NCBI RefSeq assembly: GCF_010731735.1
Contig: NZ_AP022588.1
Location: 1,240,001-1,304,000, forward strand
Reading direction: 5' to 3'
DNA from: Mycolicibacterium sediminis
Lineage (GTDB): Bacteria; Actinomycetota; Actinomycetes; Mycobacteriales; Mycobacteriaceae
DNA length: 64,000 nucleotides
In this document: positions 34,840 through 46,100 of the stretch, one piece after another
Numbering within the stretch: the stretch's first letter is position 1
Layout: every line of letters starts with the position of its first letter
Translations under genes and position numbers: made by a program
The notes under the pieces: model-generated
Seen by the model: only the letters and a program-made list of their open reading frames with translations
The model's database searches: none
What the model was told of the DNA's origin: nothing

Positions 34840-35445
34840 CTAGTTCCTGCTGACGTCGATCGGGTGGGTCGCCAGCATCGACAGCGGGAGGGGCTGACGG
34901 CGCAGCACCCGCGACCACAGGTCGACGCGCGGCTCGACCTGCACGTCGGTGGGCAGGGCCGACAACACGATCCAGTCGTCGCGCTCGATCTCTCCGTCCA
35001 GTTGGCCGATGGTCCACCCCGAGTAGCCGGCGTAGATGCGCAATCCTTCGACCACCGGGGCGATCGAGTCCGGATCGACGTCCAGGTCGACCATCGCGAT
35101 GCGACCCTGCACGGGCCGCAGGCCGGGCACCGTGGCGGCGTCCATGCCGACGCGCAACGTCGCCAGGCAGAGCGCGGCATCGCGCTTGACCGGGCCGCCG
35201 ACGAACATCGTCTTCGGCTTGGACGCGAGCTTCGTCCACTGCGGCAGCACGTTGTACACCGGCGTCTCACTCGGCCGGTTCAGGACCACGCCGAGGGTGC
35301 CGCCGTCGTTGTGCTCCACGATGTAGATGACGCTGCGGCGGAACGTCGGCTCGAGCAGGTCGGTGTTGGCCAGCAACAACGTCCCCGCCCGAACCCGATG
35401 CGCCGCAGGCGCGAGGTGGTCCTCCGGGTCGTCTGACTGCGCCAC
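34840..35445 (-). CDS. YqgE/AlgH family protein (Rv0038-like)
   Basis: A 201-residue DUF179 protein, essentially the length of M. tuberculosis Rv0038 (202). Features: [20 protein letters not shown] (N-terminal strand-helix), [23 protein letters not shown] and [20 protein letters not shown]. The family has unknown function; in pseudomonads AlgH influences transcription and stress. The ATG at 35445 follows a short stretch upstream that is divergent with the MFS gene. Confidence 0.9.
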   Translation of the reverse strand: MAQSDDPEDHLAPAAHRVRAGTLLLANTDLLEPTFRRSVIYIVEHNDGGTLGVVLNRPSETPVYNVLPQWTKLASKPKTMFVGGPVKRDAALCLATLRVGMDAATVPGLRPVQGRIAMVDLDVDPDSIAPVVEGLRIYAGYSGWTIGQLDGEIERDDWIVLSALPTDVQVEPRVDLWSRVLRRQPLPLSMLATHPIDVSRN

Positions 35446-35594
35446 CCGCCCATCATGTCATCAGGGGCCGTCAGGCGAGAAGAACAACCGCGGCCTCGTC
35501 ACCGAGTGTCTCCGACGTTTGTAGGGTGGATCGAGTCGCCGATCGCCAGGTCGAAACAGTCGCGTCCCATGGATCGGAACCGGAAGTGTCAGGA

Positions 35595-36881
35595 ATGCAG
35601 AGGAGGCGAGTGGCCCTCCTGCGGGCCCTCCGCGGCCTCCCGGAGTTCAAGCGTCTCCTCGAACTCCGCGTGGTGAGCCAGTTCGGCGACGGCCTCTTCC
35701 AGGCCGCACTGGCCGGGGCGCTGCTGTTCAACCCCGAGCGTGCGGCGAGCGCATGGGCCATCGCCGGTGCCTTCGCGGTCCTGTTCCTGCCGTACTCGCT
35801 GCTCGGCCCGTTCGCCGGCGCGCTGCTCGACCGGTGGGATCGACGGCTCGTCATGGTGGGCGCCAACTCGGTGCGGCTGCTGCTGATGCTGGTGGTCGCC
35901 ACGCTGCTGGCGTTCGGCGCGGGCGACCTCGCGATCCTGTGCGGCGCGCTGATCGTCAACGGCTTCACCCGGTTCGTGTCGTCGGGCCTGTCCGCCGCGC
36001 TGCCGCACGTCGTGCCGCGCGAGCAGGTGGTGACGATGAACTCGGTCGCGACCGCCGCCGGCGCGGTGGCCACGTTCGCCGGCGCCAACTTCATGCTGCT
36101 GCCGCGGTGGCTGTTCGGGTCGGGTGACACCGGAGCCTCGGTCATCATCTTCAGCGCCGCCGTCCCGGTGATCCTGGCGCTGTGGTTCTCGATCCGGTTC
36201 AAGCCGCGCGCGCTGGGACCCGACGACAGCCGCCGCGCGGTACACGGGTCGGTGGCCTACGTCGTCGCGACGGGCTGGGGCTACGGGTTGCGGACGGTCG
36301 CCTCGGTGCCGACCGTGGCCGCCACCCTGACCGGCCTCGCGTCGCACCGGGTGGTCTTCGGCATCAACACCCTGCTGGTCCTGATCCTGGTGCGGCACAG
36401 CGGCACGACCGACGTCGGCGGGTTCGGCACCGTCGTGCTCTTCGTTGCGGCGACCGGCCTCGGTTCGTTCCTGGCGACGCTGGTGACGCCGGCCGTCGTG
36501 CTGCGCTGGGGGCGGTACGCGACGGCGAGCTGGGCGCTCGGGCTGGCCGCCGTGGTCCAGCTGTGCGGTGCCGGCCTGCACCTGCCGGTGATGACCGTCT
36601 GCGGCTTCCTGCTCGGCGCGCTCGGCCAGGTGGTCAAGCTGTGCGCGGACACCGCGATGCAGATGGACGTCGACGACGCCCTGCGCGGGCACGTGTTCAC
36701 CGTGCAGGACTCCCTGTTCTGGGTGTCCTTCATCGGCGCCATCAGCGCCGCGGCCAGCGTGATCCCCGACGACGGGCACTCGACCGGGCTGGCCGTCGCC
36801 GGGTCGGTCGTCTACCTGCTCGGGCTCGCCGGCCACGTGACCATCGGCAGGCGTGCGCGTCCCGCGACACCGCCCGTCTAG
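35595..36881 (+). CDS. MFS transporter (Rv0037c-like)
   Basis: A 12-helix permease of about 428 residues from ATG 35595. In-frame GTGs at 35526 and 35586 give longer versions and cannot be excluded; a TAGGGT hexamer at 35521-35526 looks like a -10 that would place the start downstream of 35526. The pattern [20 protein letters not shown] between helices 2 and 3 is the MFS motif. Substrate is unknown. The next gene begins 9 bp after its stop. Confidence 0.85.
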   Translation: MQRRRVALLRALRGLPEFKRLLELRVVSQFGDGLFQAALAGALLFNPERAASAWAIAGAFAVLFLPYSLLGPFAGALLDRWDRRLVMVGANSVRLLLMLVVATLLAFGAGDLAILCGALIVNGFTRFVSSGLSAALPHVVPREQVVTMNSVATAAGAVATFAGANFMLLPRWLFGSGDTGASVIIFSAAVPVILALWFSIRFKPRALGPDDSRRAVHGSVAYVVATGWGYGLRTVASVPTVAATLTGLASHRVVFGINTLLVLILVRHSGTTDVGGFGTVVLFVAATGLGSFLATLVTPAVVLRWGRYATASWALGLAAVVQLCGAGLHLPVMTVCGFLLGALGQVVKLCADTAMQMDVDDALRGHVFTVQDSLFWVSFIGAISAAASVIPDDGHSTGLAVAGSVVYLLGLAGHVTIGRRARPATPPV

Positions 36882-36890
36882 GGTGACGCC

Positions 36891-37673
36891 ATGGCCGCCG
36901 ATGCGCTGACGAGCACCGTTGCCGACCTGCGCGCGGAGAGCGACGAACTCGACGCGATCGTGGCCGGACTCCCCGACGACGGCTGGCGCACACCGACTCC
37001 CGCGCCGGGCTGGACCGTCGCCCATCAGATCGCCCACCTGCTGTGGACCGATCGCGTCGCGGTGGTCTCCGTGACCGACGAGGCGGGTTTCACCGACCTG
37101 CTGACCGAGGCCGCCCAGAACCCGACCGGCTTCGTCGACGCGGGCGCCGAGGAACTGGCGGCGCTACCGCCCGCCGACCTCCTCGCCGACTGGCGCGCGA
37201 CGCGCACCCGGCTGTACGACGCGCTGCCACTCGTCGAGGGCGGTCGCAAGCTGCCCTGGTTCGGGCCGCCGATGAGCGCGACGTCGATGGCGACGGCACG
37301 GCTTATGGAGACGTGGGCCCACGGTCTCGACGTCGCCGACGCGCTGCACGTCCGGCGGCCGGCGACCGCGCGGCTGAGGTCGATCGCACACATCGGCGTT
37401 CGCACCCGCGACTTCGCGTTCACCGTGCACGGACTGACCCCGCCGGCGGAACCGTTTCACGTGGAACTGAACGCGCCCGACGGCGACGCCTGGACGTGGG
37501 GTCCCGCCGACGCATCTCAGCGGGTGACGGGATCGGCCGAGGACTTCTGCATGCTGGTCACCCAGCGCCGTCCGCCGGCCGACCTCGACGTGACCGCGGT
37601 CGGGGACGACGCCGCGCGGTGGCTGACCATCGCGCAGGCGTTCGCGGGACCGCCGGGACCTGGGCGGGGCTAG
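36891..37673 (+). CDS. TIGR03084 family DinB-like metal-binding protein (Rv0036c-like)
   Basis: A 260-residue four-helix-bundle protein of the mycothiol-dependent maleylpyruvate isomerase-like/DinB superfamily. The first metal-binding histidine is in [16 protein letters not shown] (about residue 45). A later [20 protein letters not shown] holds two more acidic/His ligands. A C-terminal SCP2-like part follows. Enzyme activity unknown. The stop codon overlaps, on opposite strands, that of the DxDGDG protein gene (CTAG at 37670-37673). This marks the junction of two blocks that are far apart in M. tuberculosis. Confidence 0.88.
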   Translation: MAADALTSTVADLRAESDELDAIVAGLPDDGWRTPTPAPGWTVAHQIAHLLWTDRVAVVSVTDEAGFTDLLTEAAQNPTGFVDAGAEELAALPPADLLADWRATRTRLYDALPLVEGGRKLPWFGPPMSATSMATARLMETWAHGLDVADALHVRRPATARLRSIAHIGVRTRDFAFTVHGLTPPAEPFHVELNAPDGDAWTWGPADASQRVTGSAEDFCMLVTQRRPPADLDVTAVGDDAARWLTIAQAFAGPPGPGRG

Positions 37674-38161
37674 GGCACGCCCGCCGAGTCCGCCGCGCCG
37701 TCGGAGTCGGAGTCCGACAGCCAGACGTCCCACGCGCCGTCGCGGTCGGTGTCCACGTAGGTGTTCGTGCCGGCCAGCGCGCGGTCGGCCAGCCCGTCGC
37801 GATCGGCGTCGAGCACGCGATCGTCGGCCTCCCCGTCGCCGTCGAAGTCGACCAGCGGACCACCGACCGACTCCGCGCCGTCGAGCCCGAACCAGCGCAG
37901 CTGCGCACCCCGGTCGACGCTCACCGACCAGGTCCCCGACCCGTCGTCGGTGAAGCGCTGCTCGGTGTCACCGCCGACGTCGAGCACCGCGTGATCCACC
38001 ACGCCGTCGCCGTCGAGGTCCGCCAGGGCGTCGTCGAGCAGGCCGTCACCGTCGAAGTCGAGGCCGAACGCGTCCTCGGCACCGTCCCCGTCGAGGTCGA
38101 GGCCGGGCTCCGCCGTCCACGTCGTCGCCGATCCGTCCCCGTCACCCAGGCAGTAGTCCAC
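37670..38161 (-). CDS. DxDGDG-repeat protein (Rv3906c-like)
   Basis: A 163-residue acidic protein made of about eight calcium-loop-like repeats ([64 protein letters not shown]), resembling EF-hand or thrombospondin type-3/dockerin loops. No signal peptide or membrane helix is visible. The GTG start at 38161 is 18 nt after the pcnA stop with no clear Shine-Dalgarno, so it is probably co-transcribed with pcnA. M. tuberculosis has a similar gene (Rv3906c) beside pcnA. Function unknown; calcium binding is inferred from the motifs. Confidence 0.8.
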   Translation of the reverse strand: MDYCLGDGDGSATTWTAEPGLDLDGDGAEDAFGLDFDGDGLLDDALADLDGDGVVDHAVLDVGGDTEQRFTDDGSGTWSVSVDRGAQLRWFGLDGAESVGGPLVDFDGDGEADDRVLDADRDGLADRALAGTNTYVDTDRDGAWDVWLSDSDSDGAADSAGVP

Positions 38162-38179
38162 ATTGAGTAGGACGTGCCG

Positions 38180-39640
38180 TCAGCTTCTGGCGTTCCACCA
38201 CTCGTGCAGTTCGGCCACCGCGTCGTCGTGGTCGAGGGGCCCACGGTCCAGCCGCAGCTCCTTGAGGAAGTTCCACGCCTGACCGACCAGCGGGCCCGCC
38301 GGGATGTCGAGGATCCGCATGATCTCGTTGCCGTCCAGGTCGGGACGCACCCTGGCCAGGTCCTCTCGTTCGGCGAGGTCGGCGATGCGGCGTTCCAGGT
38401 CGTCGTAGTTGGCCTGCAGCCGTGCCGCCCGGCGCCGGTTGCGGGTGGTGCAGTCGGCGCGGACCAGCTTGTGCAGCCGGTCGAGCAGCGGACCGGCGTC
38501 GGTGACGTAGCGGCGCACCGCCGAGTCGGTCCACTTGCCCGACCCGCCGGCGTCGGCGTAGCCGTGGAACCGCAGGTGCAGGTAGACCAGCTGCGAGACG
38601 TCGTCGACCATCTGCTTGCTGTACTTGAGCGCCCGCATCCGCTTGCGCGCCATCTTGGCGCCGACGACCTCGTGGTGGTGGAAGCTGACCCCGCCGTCGG
38701 GCTCGTGCCGCCGGGTGCCGGGCTTGCCGATGTCGTGCAGCAGTGCGGCCCAGCGCAGGACGAGGTCCGGCGCGCCCGTCGGCCCCTCGAGGTCGATGGC
38801 CTGGCGCAGCACCGTCAACGAGTGCTGGTAGACGTCCTTGTGCTGGTGGTGCTCGTCGATCGCCATCCGCATGTCCCCGACCTCGGGCAGCACGACCGCA
38901 CCGAGGCCGGTCTCCACCATCAGGTCGAGCCCGGCGATCGGGTCCTTGCCGAGCAGCAGCTTGTCGAGTTCCGCCGCCACCCGCTCGGCGGTGATCCGGC
39001 CGAGTTGATCGGCCATCCGCTCCATCGCATCGCGCACCCGCGGCGCGACGGTGAACTCGAGTTGGGAGACGAAGCGGGCCGCCCGCAACATGCGCAGCGG
39101 GTCGTCGCCGAACGACACCTCGGGTGCCGAAGGCGTGTCGAGCACCCGGTCGCGCGCCGCGGCGAGGCCGTTCAGCGGATCGTGGAAGGCGCCGATGCCC
39201 GCCGCGGTGATCTCGATCGCCATCGCGTTGACCGTGAAGTCCCGGCGGACCAGGTCGTCGTCGAGGCTGTCGCCGAACTCGACCGTCGGATTGCGCGACA
39301 CCTGGTCGTAGCTGTCCGCGCGGAACGTCGTGATCTCGAGACGGTGGTCGCCCTTGGTGGCGCCGATCGTGCCGAAGTCGATGCCGGTGTCCCAGAGCCC
39401 GTCGGACCAGCGCCGGACGATCCGCTGGATGTCCGCCGGGCGGGCGCTGGTGGTGAAGTCGAGGTCCGGTGTTCCGAACCGGTCCAGCACGGCGTCACGG
39501 ACGCTGCCGCCCACCAGGTACAGCTCGTGGCCCGCCTCGGCGAACAGCGCACCCAGCTCGGCGAGCAGGGAGGCGTGGGGCGCCAACGCGCGCATCGCGG
39601 CGGCCAGCAGCGCGGCATCGGCGGTGGTGTCGTTCGGCAC
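38180..39640 (-). CDS. pcnA: Polynucleotide adenylyltransferase/CCA tRNA nucleotidyltransferase
   Basis: Adds CCA to tRNA 3' ends. The 486-residue protein has the class II nucleotidyltransferase core [10 protein letters not shown] (about 37-46) and DLDFTT (catalytic Asp pair), [11 protein letters not shown] and [13 protein letters not shown]. An HD domain follows with [14 protein letters not shown] and [13 protein letters not shown] at 39640 is used because M. tuberculosis PcnA (480 aa) has similar N-terminal length; a TAAGCT -10-like hexamer about 8 nt upstream suggests a leaderless transcript. It is divergent from mutT4 by 128 bp. Confidence 0.94.
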   Translation of the reverse strand: MPNDTTADAALLAAAMRALAPHASLLAELGALFAEAGHELYLVGGSVRDAVLDRFGTPDLDFTTSARPADIQRIVRRWSDGLWDTGIDFGTIGATKGDHRLEITTFRADSYDQVSRNPTVEFGDSLDDDLVRRDFTVNAMAIEITAAGIGAFHDPLNGLAAARDRVLDTPSAPEVSFGDDPLRMLRAARFVSQLEFTVAPRVRDAMERMADQLGRITAERVAAELDKLLLGKDPIAGLDLMVETGLGAVVLPEVGDMRMAIDEHHQHKDVYQHSLTVLRQAIDLEGPTGAPDLVLRWAALLHDIGKPGTRRHEPDGGVSFHHHEVVGAKMARKRMRALKYSKQMVDDVSQLVYLHLRFHGYADAGGSGKWTDSAVRRYVTDAGPLLDRLHKLVRADCTTRNRRRAARLQANYDDLERRIADLAEREDLARVRPDLDGNEIMRILDIPAGPLVGQAWNFLKELRLDRGPLDHDDAVAELHEWWNARS

Positions 39641-39755
39641 GTGCGGTGAGCTTAATGCCTCGTGAGCGGCCATCCGAATGCGCGCGCAGCGTAACGACTG
39701 GGCATCAGCACGGCACCAACGGTGAGTGGCGGCCGGGTGTAGGACGGGTGGCAAC

Positions 39756-39761
39756 TACTAT
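39756..39761 (+). promoter_or_regulatory. -10 element giving leaderless mutT4
   Basis: TACTAT lies 7 nt before the GTG at 39769, so transcription would begin at the start codon. No Shine-Dalgarno is present, which agrees with a leaderless transcript. Confidence 0.55.
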
Positions 39762-39768
39762 CGCTTGG

Positions 39769-40662
39769 GTGTCGGACGGCGAACGGGCCAAACCGCGACG
39801 GCGCCGGGGGAGGCGCCGCGGCCGACGCTCGGCAGGCCCGCCCGAGGCAGCCACCGCCGCCGACGCCGCCCCCACGGCCCAGGCGCCCGCACCTCACGAA
39901 CCCATCCGCGCCGCACCCTCCCCCACTCCCGCGTCGGTGCCGACGCCGATCCCGTCGCCGAACGGCCACCGCAACGCCGCCGCCCGTCGCCCGGTCGAAC
40001 GGCTCCGCACCGTGCACGAGACGTCTGCGGGCGGCCTCGTCATCGACGGCATCGACGGCCCCAAGGACCGGCAGGTCGCCGCTCTGATCGGTCGCATCGA
40101 CCGCCGCGGCCGGATGCTGTGGTCGCTGCCGAAGGGCCACATCGAGATGGGTGAGACCGCCGAGCAGACCGCGATCCGCGAGGTCGCGGAGGAGACGGGC
40201 ATCGAGGGCAGCGTGCTCGCCGCACTCGGCAGCATCGACTACTGGTTCGTCACCGAGGGCCGCCGGGTGCACAAGACGGTGCACCACTACCTGATGCGGT
40301 TCCTCGGCGGCGAGCTGTCCGACGAGGACGTCGAGGTCACCGAGGTCGCGTGGGTGCCGCTGCGGGACCTGCCCTCGCGCCTCGCCTACGCCGACGAACG
40401 CAAGCTCGCCAAGGTGGCGGGCGAACTCATCGACAAGCTGCACACCGACGGGCCGGAGTCCCTGCCGCCGCTGCCGCGCACCGCACCGCGCCGCCGGCCG
40501 CAGACCCACTCCCACACCCGCCGTCGTTCGGACGACACCGCGCAACCGTCCCGGGGCGCGGAACGCACCGACCGCGGTGAGACGTCCCGGGGTGCGGAGC
40601 GCAGCGACCGGGGCGAGGTCCGGCCGGGCCGGCGCGCGAACGGTTGCGGCCAGGGGCCATGA
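39769..40662 (+). CDS. mutT4: Nudix hydrolase MutT4
   Basis: A 297-residue Nudix enzyme. A basic N-terminus ([19 protein letters not shown]) resembles M. tuberculosis MutT4. A Pro/Ala linker leads to the Nudix domain (about residues 85-230) with [15 protein letters not shown] and the Nudix box GHIEMGE...REVAEETGI. The tail is longer than in M. tuberculosis (248 aa). It contains two near-identical [22 protein letters not shown] units from a 36-bp DNA duplication (40549-40620). GTG at 39769 is probably leaderless. Family members hydrolyse nucleoside diphosphate derivatives such as damaged dNTPs. The stop overlaps the next gene by 4 nt. Confidence 0.92.
   Translation: MSDGERAKPRRRRGRRRGRRSAGPPEAATAADAAPTAQAPAPHEPIRAAPSPTPASVPTPIPSPNGHRNAAARRPVERLRTVHETSAGGLVIDGIDGPKDRQVAALIGRIDRRGRMLWSLPKGHIEMGETAEQTAIREVAEETGIEGSVLAALGSIDYWFVTEGRRVHKTVHHYLMRFLGGELSDEDVEVTEVAWVPLRDLPSRLAYADERKLAKVAGELIDKLHTDGPESLPPLPRTAPRRRPQTHSHTRRRSDDTAQPSRGAERTDRGETSRGAERSDRGEVRPGRRANGCGQGP
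40549..40620 (+). repeat. 36-bp tandem duplication inside mutT4
   Basis: Two 36-bp units (40549-40584 and 40585-40620), both starting TCCCGGGG and about 80% identical, encode the repeated SRGAERxDRGE segment near the MutT4 C-terminus. The unit resembles GGAGCGnAGCGACC-type intergenic repeats of actinobacteria that have been absorbed in frame. Confidence 0.65.
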
Positions 40663-43106
40663 CGCCGGCGTTCCCGGCGTCCCGGGCGGCGACCACGACG
40701 GCCCGCGCGGTACGCGACGTCGCCGCCCGCCTCGTGGCCGCGCTGATCCTCCTGACCCTCGTCGGCGCGCCCGCGCTGCTGCCGCGGGCCGCCGCGGGCG
40801 AACCGGGCACCACCCAGTTCCTGAAGATCAGCATCGACGGCGTCACGCCTGAGATCGTCGACACGGCCGGCGGCCCGCTCGTCACGGTGACCGGCCGGGT
40901 GGCCAACGTCGGTGACCGTTCGGTGCGCGACGTCGTCGTCCGGCTCGAGCACGCCGACGCCGTGGCGGCGTCGGCGGGCCTGCGCACCAGCCTCGCGGGC
41001 GCGGGCGACCAGTACCAGCCGGTGGCCGACTTCATCACCGTCGCACCGGAACTCAACCAGGGCGAGAGCGTGCCGTTCACGCTCGCCTACCCGCTGCGCT
41101 CGAACGCCGGACCGTCGCTGCGCATCGCCGAGCCGGGCGTGTACCCCCTGCTCGTCAACGTCAACGGCACCCCCGACTACGGTGCGCCGGCCCGTCTGGA
41201 CGACGCCCGCTTCCTGCTGCCGGTGCTCGGCGTGCCCCCCGACCCGTCCGTGGAACCCACCGACCCGGTGTCCGCCGTCGTGCCGCCCGACACGTCGCGG
41301 CCCGTGCAGGTGACGATGCTGTGGCCGCTGGCCGACAGACCGCGGCTGGCCGCGGGCGTGCCCGGCGGAACCACCCCCGTCCGCCTCGTCGACGACGAAC
41401 TCGCGACGTCGCTCGCGCCCGGCGGGCGGCTCGACACCCTGCTCTCGGCCGCCGACTTCGCGACCAGTCCCCCGGTCGACCCGGACGGGCGGGTGCGCGC
41501 CGCGACGTGCCTGGCCGTCGACCCCGACCTCCTGATCACCGTCAACGCGATGACCACCGGCTACGTCGTGGTCGACGCCCCCGACGCCGGTCTCGCCGGC
41601 GCCACGGTCCCCGGCACCGGGCAGGAGGCCGCGGTCAACTGGCTGGGCCGGCTGAAGACCCTGGCGCAGCGGATGTGCGTGACGCCGACGGTGTACGCCC
41701 AGGCCGACCTGACCGCGCTGCAGCGGGTCGGCGATCCCGGCCTCGCCTCGATCGCCACCACCGAGACCGCCGACGTCGTCGACCAGATCCTGGGCGTCGC
41801 GTCGGTGCGCGGGGCCACGCTGCTCGGCGACGGCCCGCTGACCGGTCCCGCCGTCCGGCTTCTCTCCCAGCGGGAGCCGACGGTCGCGGTGGCCGCGCCG
41901 CAGTACGTCGCGCAGGACTCGACGGCCGACGACCAACCGGACGCCGACCTGGCGCCGCGACGGTACGGCCCCCAGGTGGTCACCGCGCCGTTCGACCCGA
42001 CGGTCGGCGCGGCGCTCGCGGGCCTCGGACCCAAGCCGGCCTCGCCGTCGTACCTCGACTCCTCCCTGGAGGTGCCGCTTCAGCACGACTCGCAGGTGGC
42101 CCGTCGTCAGGACGCGCTCGCCGCGATGCTCTGGCGGGGCCTGCGCCCGGCGTCGGAGCCGCGGACCGAGATCCTGATGCCGCCGGTGACGTGGGACCTG
42201 CAGCCCGACGACGCCGCGGCCCTGCTGTCCGCGCTCGGCACGTCGATCCGCGCGGGCCTCACCGCGCCGCGCCCGCTCACCGCGGTGATCGCCGAGAGCC
42301 TCGCCACCGCCCCGGCCGTCGACGATCCGCTCCCCCCGGACGCGCTCGGCAACCCGCGTGCCCAGATCAGCGGCGCGGTCACCGGGGACATCGCGTCGGC
42401 GAACTCCCGGCTGTGGGGCCTGACGTCGGCCCTGACCACCGACGAGCGGACGGGGCTGACCGGCACGCAGTACACCGCTCCGCTGCGCGAGGACATGCTG
42501 CGGGCACTGAGCCAGTCGGTGCCGCCCGATGCCCGCAACGGGCTCGGCGAGCAGCGCGTCCGCCGAGCGGCCACCACCATCGACGACCTGTTCGGTGCGG
42601 TCAGCATCGTCAACCCCGGCGGGTCCTACACCCTGGCGACCGAACGCAGCCCGCTGCCGCTGGCGCTGCGCAACGACCTGCCCGTCCCCATCCGCGTCCG
42701 GCTCGACGTCGACGCGCCACCCGGGATGACCGTGACCGACATGGGTCAGATCGAACTGCCACCCGGCTACCTGCCGCTGCGGGTGCCCATCGAGGTGCAC
42801 TTCACCCAGCGCGTCGCCGTGGACGTCGCGCTGCGCACGGTCGACGGGCTGCAGCTCGGCGAGCCGGTCCGCCTGTCGGTGCACTCCAACGCCTACGGCA
42901 AGGTCCTGTTCGTCATCACGCTGTCGGCGGGAGCGGTCCTGTTCCTGCTGGTCGGACGTCGCCTCTGGCACCGGTTCCGTGGCGAGCCCGACAACGCCGA
43001 TCTCGACCGGCCCAAGCGCAGGGACGCCGATCCCGACTTCACGCCCGCGGGCGCCCGATCCGATCCGCTCGACGTGGCGATCGCGCACGCCCCGGACGAC
43101 GAGTGA
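40659..43106 (+). CDS. DUF6049 family secreted/membrane protein (Rv3909-like)
   Basis: An 815-residue conserved mycobacterial protein close to Rv3909 (802 aa). It has an N-terminal signal-anchor (residues 20-48, [20 protein letters not shown]), a large extracytoplasmic region with a beta-sandwich start ([20 protein letters not shown]), and a C-terminal membrane helix (about 745-765, [20 protein letters not shown]) with a charged cytoplasmic tail. ATG at 40659 overlaps mutT4 (ATGA) and its own stop overlaps murJ (GTGA). The conserved position next to MurJ suggests an envelope role; the function is unknown. Confidence 0.9.
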   Translation: MTPAFPASRAATTTARAVRDVAARLVAALILLTLVGAPALLPRAAAGEPGTTQFLKISIDGVTPEIVDTAGGPLVTVTGRVANVGDRSVRDVVVRLEHADAVAASAGLRTSLAGAGDQYQPVADFITVAPELNQGESVPFTLAYPLRSNAGPSLRIAEPGVYPLLVNVNGTPDYGAPARLDDARFLLPVLGVPPDPSVEPTDPVSAVVPPDTSRPVQVTMLWPLADRPRLAAGVPGGTTPVRLVDDELATSLAPGGRLDTLLSAADFATSPPVDPDGRVRAATCLAVDPDLLITVNAMTTGYVVVDAPDAGLAGATVPGTGQEAAVNWLGRLKTLAQRMCVTPTVYAQADLTALQRVGDPGLASIATTETADVVDQILGVASVRGATLLGDGPLTGPAVRLLSQREPTVAVAAPQYVAQDSTADDQPDADLAPRRYGPQVVTAPFDPTVGAALAGLGPKPASPSYLDSSLEVPLQHDSQVARRQDALAAMLWRGLRPASEPRTEILMPPVTWDLQPDDAAALLSALGTSIRAGLTAPRPLTAVIAESLATAPAVDDPLPPDALGNPRAQISGAVTGDIASANSRLWGLTSALTTDERTGLTGTQYTAPLREDMLRALSQSVPPDARNGLGEQRVRRAATTIDDLFGAVSIVNPGGSYTLATERSPLPLALRNDLPVPIRVRLDVDAPPGMTVTDMGQIELPPGYLPLRVPIEVHFTQRVAVDVALRTVDGLQLGEPVRLSVHSNAYGKVLFVITLSAGAVLFLLVGRRLWHRFRGEPDNADLDRPKRRDADPDFTPAGARSDPLDVAIAHAPDDE

Positions 43107-46100
43107 GTCCACCTCCGCGGCAACCACCCTCGCCGCCCCGCCAACGGATCCCGCGCGGCCCCGCTCCGCGCAGACGTGCGGGACGGGAGTCGCCGACGAC
43201 CGTGCGCGAGGAGCTCTCCGACTCCGCGGTGGTGTCGCGGTCGTGGGGCATGGCGGTCGCCACGCTCGTCAGCCGCATCACGGGGTTCATCCGGATCGTC
43301 CTACTCGCAGCGATACTCGGTGCGGCGCTGTCGAGTTCGTTCACCATCGCCAACCAGTTGCCGAACATGATCGCCGCCCTGGTGCTGGAGGCGACCTTCA
43401 CCGCGATCTTCGTGCCCGTGCTGGCGCGCGCCGAACGCGACGACGCCGACGGCGGGACGTCGTTCGTGCGCCGACTCGTCACCCTCGCCACCGCGCTGCT
43501 ACTGATCGCCACCCTGATCTCGGTGGTGGCCGCGCCCGTGCTCGTCCGGTTGATGCTGGGCGACGACCCGCTGGTCAACCGGTCGCTCACCACGGCGTTC
43601 GCGTATCTGCTTCTGCCGCAGGTGATCTTCTACGGCCTGTCGTCGGTCTTCATGGCGATCCTCAACACCCGCAACGTGTTCGGGCCACCGGCGTGGGCCC
43701 CGGTCGTCAACAACCTCGTTGCGATCGCCACGCTCGGCCTCTACGTCATCGTGCCCGGCGAACTCTCGCTGAACCCGGTCGAGATGGGCAACGCGAAGCT
43801 ACTGGTGCTGGGCGTCGGCACCACGCTCGGAGTGTTCGCACAGACGGCGGTCCTGCTCGTCGCCATTCGCAAGGAGCGGATCAGCCTGCGCCCGCTCTGG
43901 GGCGTCGACGACCGGCTCAAGCAGTTCGGGACGATGGCGTCGGCGATGGTGCTCTACGTCCTGATCAGCCAGATCGGCCTGATCGTCGGGAACCAGATCG
44001 CCGCGGAGGCAGCGGCATCCGGCCCCGCCATCTACAACTACACCTGGCTCGTCCTGATGCTGCCCTTCGGCATGATCGGCGTCACGGTGCTCACCGTCGT
44101 CATGCCGCGACTGTCCCGCAACGCCGCCGCGGACGACACCCCGGCCGTGCTCGCCGACCTGGCGCTGGCCACGCGTCTGACGATGGTGACGATGATCCCG
44201 GTGGTCGCCCTCATGACGGTCGGCGGGCCGGCGATCGGCAGCGCGCTGTTCTCGTACGGCAACTTCGGATCCGCCGACGCCGGCTACCTCGGCATGGCGA
44301 TCACGCTGTCGGCCTTCACGCTGATCCCCTACTCGCTGGTGCTGCTGCAGCTGCGGGTGTTCTACGCCCGCGAGCAGGCGTGGACGCCGATCATCCTCAT
44401 CCTCGTCATCACGTCGGTGAAGGTCGCGGCGTCGGTGGCCGCCCCGCACCTGACCGACGATCCCGACCTCGTCGCCGGATACCTGGGCCTGGCCAACGGC
44501 CTGGGCTTCATCGCCGGTGCCACGGTCGGGCACGTACTGCTGCGCAACAAGCTCAACCCGGCGGACGGCCGCCTCATCGGGCTGCCGGTGATCCGCACCA
44601 TCCTGGTCACGATCGCCTCGTCGATGGGTGCCGGCCTGATCGCGCACGTCGTCGATCAGGTGTTCGGGTTGGAGTCGCTGACGGAGGAGCACGGCGGCGC
44701 AGGCTCACTGCTGCGACTCCTGGTGCTGGGACTGATCATGCTCCCGATCATCGCGGCCGTGCTGCTCGCGGCGAAGGTGCCCGAGGCGCAATCCGCAGTG
44801 GCGTTCGTGCGACGTCGCCTCGGCCGGGGAACGGTGCCCGCGGCCCGGCCCGCGAGCCCCCAGCAACAGGCCGTCCGACCGCGATTCGACGCCCCCGTCA
44901 CGTACTCTGAGCACAGAAGTTCACCTCCGCGCCCACCCGGGCCGGTGCCGCGAGGCTTACCTCCGGTGGGGGTTGCCGCAGGCAGGCCCTGGGAGGGACA
45001 CCGGAAAGGACCAGCGGTGACCGACGAATCCGGCCGTGGTTCCGCGGCCGACGCCGAGGCCGGCGCGACCACCCGCATTCCGCGCCCGTCCGCCGACGAC
45101 TTCGAACCCGACGTCCCCAGCGAGTTGGGCCCGCCCTCGTCCGGACGGCCACCGGCCGACTACGGCGGCGATCCCACCCGCGAGGCGCTGTCCTTCGGCA
45201 TGCTCAACGAGCCGCCGATCGAGGCCGCGACCGACGACGAGGAAGTGCACCTGATCCCCGGCGCCACCATCGCCTCGGGCCGCTACCGGCTGCTGGTCTT
45301 CCACGGCGGACCGCCCCACCTCCAGTTCTGGCACGCGCTGGACACCGCGCTGGACCGCCAGGTCGCCCTGACGTTCGTCGACCCGGAGGCCACCCTCCCC
45401 GACGCGGAGCTCCAGGAGATCCTGGCCCGCACGCTCAAGCTGAGTCGCCTCGAGATGCCCGGCGTCGCACGGGTTCTCGACGTCGTACACACCGGCTCGG
45501 GCGGGCTGGTGGTCGCCGAGTGGATTCGCGGTGGCTCACTGGCCGAGGTCGCCGAGACCGCGCCGTCGGCGATCGGTGGCGCGCGGGCGATCCAGTCCCT
45601 GGCCGCGGCGGCCGAGGCCGCACATCGCGAGGGCGTCGCGCTGTCGATCGACCATCCCGGCCGGGTGCGGGTGAGCATCGACGGCGACGTCGCGCTGGCC
45701 TTCCCGGCCACCATGCCCGACGCGACCCCCGAGGACGACATCCGCGGCATCGGGGCCGCGCTGTACGCGCTGCTCGTCGACCGCTGGCCGCTGCCCGAAA
45801 CGGGCGTCAAGAGCGGAATGGCTTCAGCAGAACAGGATTCGGCCGGCTTCCCGGTGGAGCCGCGGTCGGTGGACCGCGACATCCCGTTCCAGATCTCTGC
45901 CGCGGCGGCACGCGCGGTCCAGGAGAACGGTGGCATCCGGACCGCCGGCACGCTGCTCAACCTGCTGCAGCAGGCGACGGCCGTGGCCGACCGCACCGAC
46001 CTGATCGCGCCCGTCGACGCGCCCGAGGCCGACGGCGGCGGCGGGTCGCGCCGGCCCGACGGTGAGCCGACGGCCGTGGACCGGCGGCGCAAGGGCCTGG

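Noticed and set aside
41321..43102. Upstream extension of the murJ frame
   Set aside because: It is the out-of-frame shadow of the DUF6049 gene; MurJ sequence begins after GTG 43103, which overlaps the upstream stop as expected for coupled genes.
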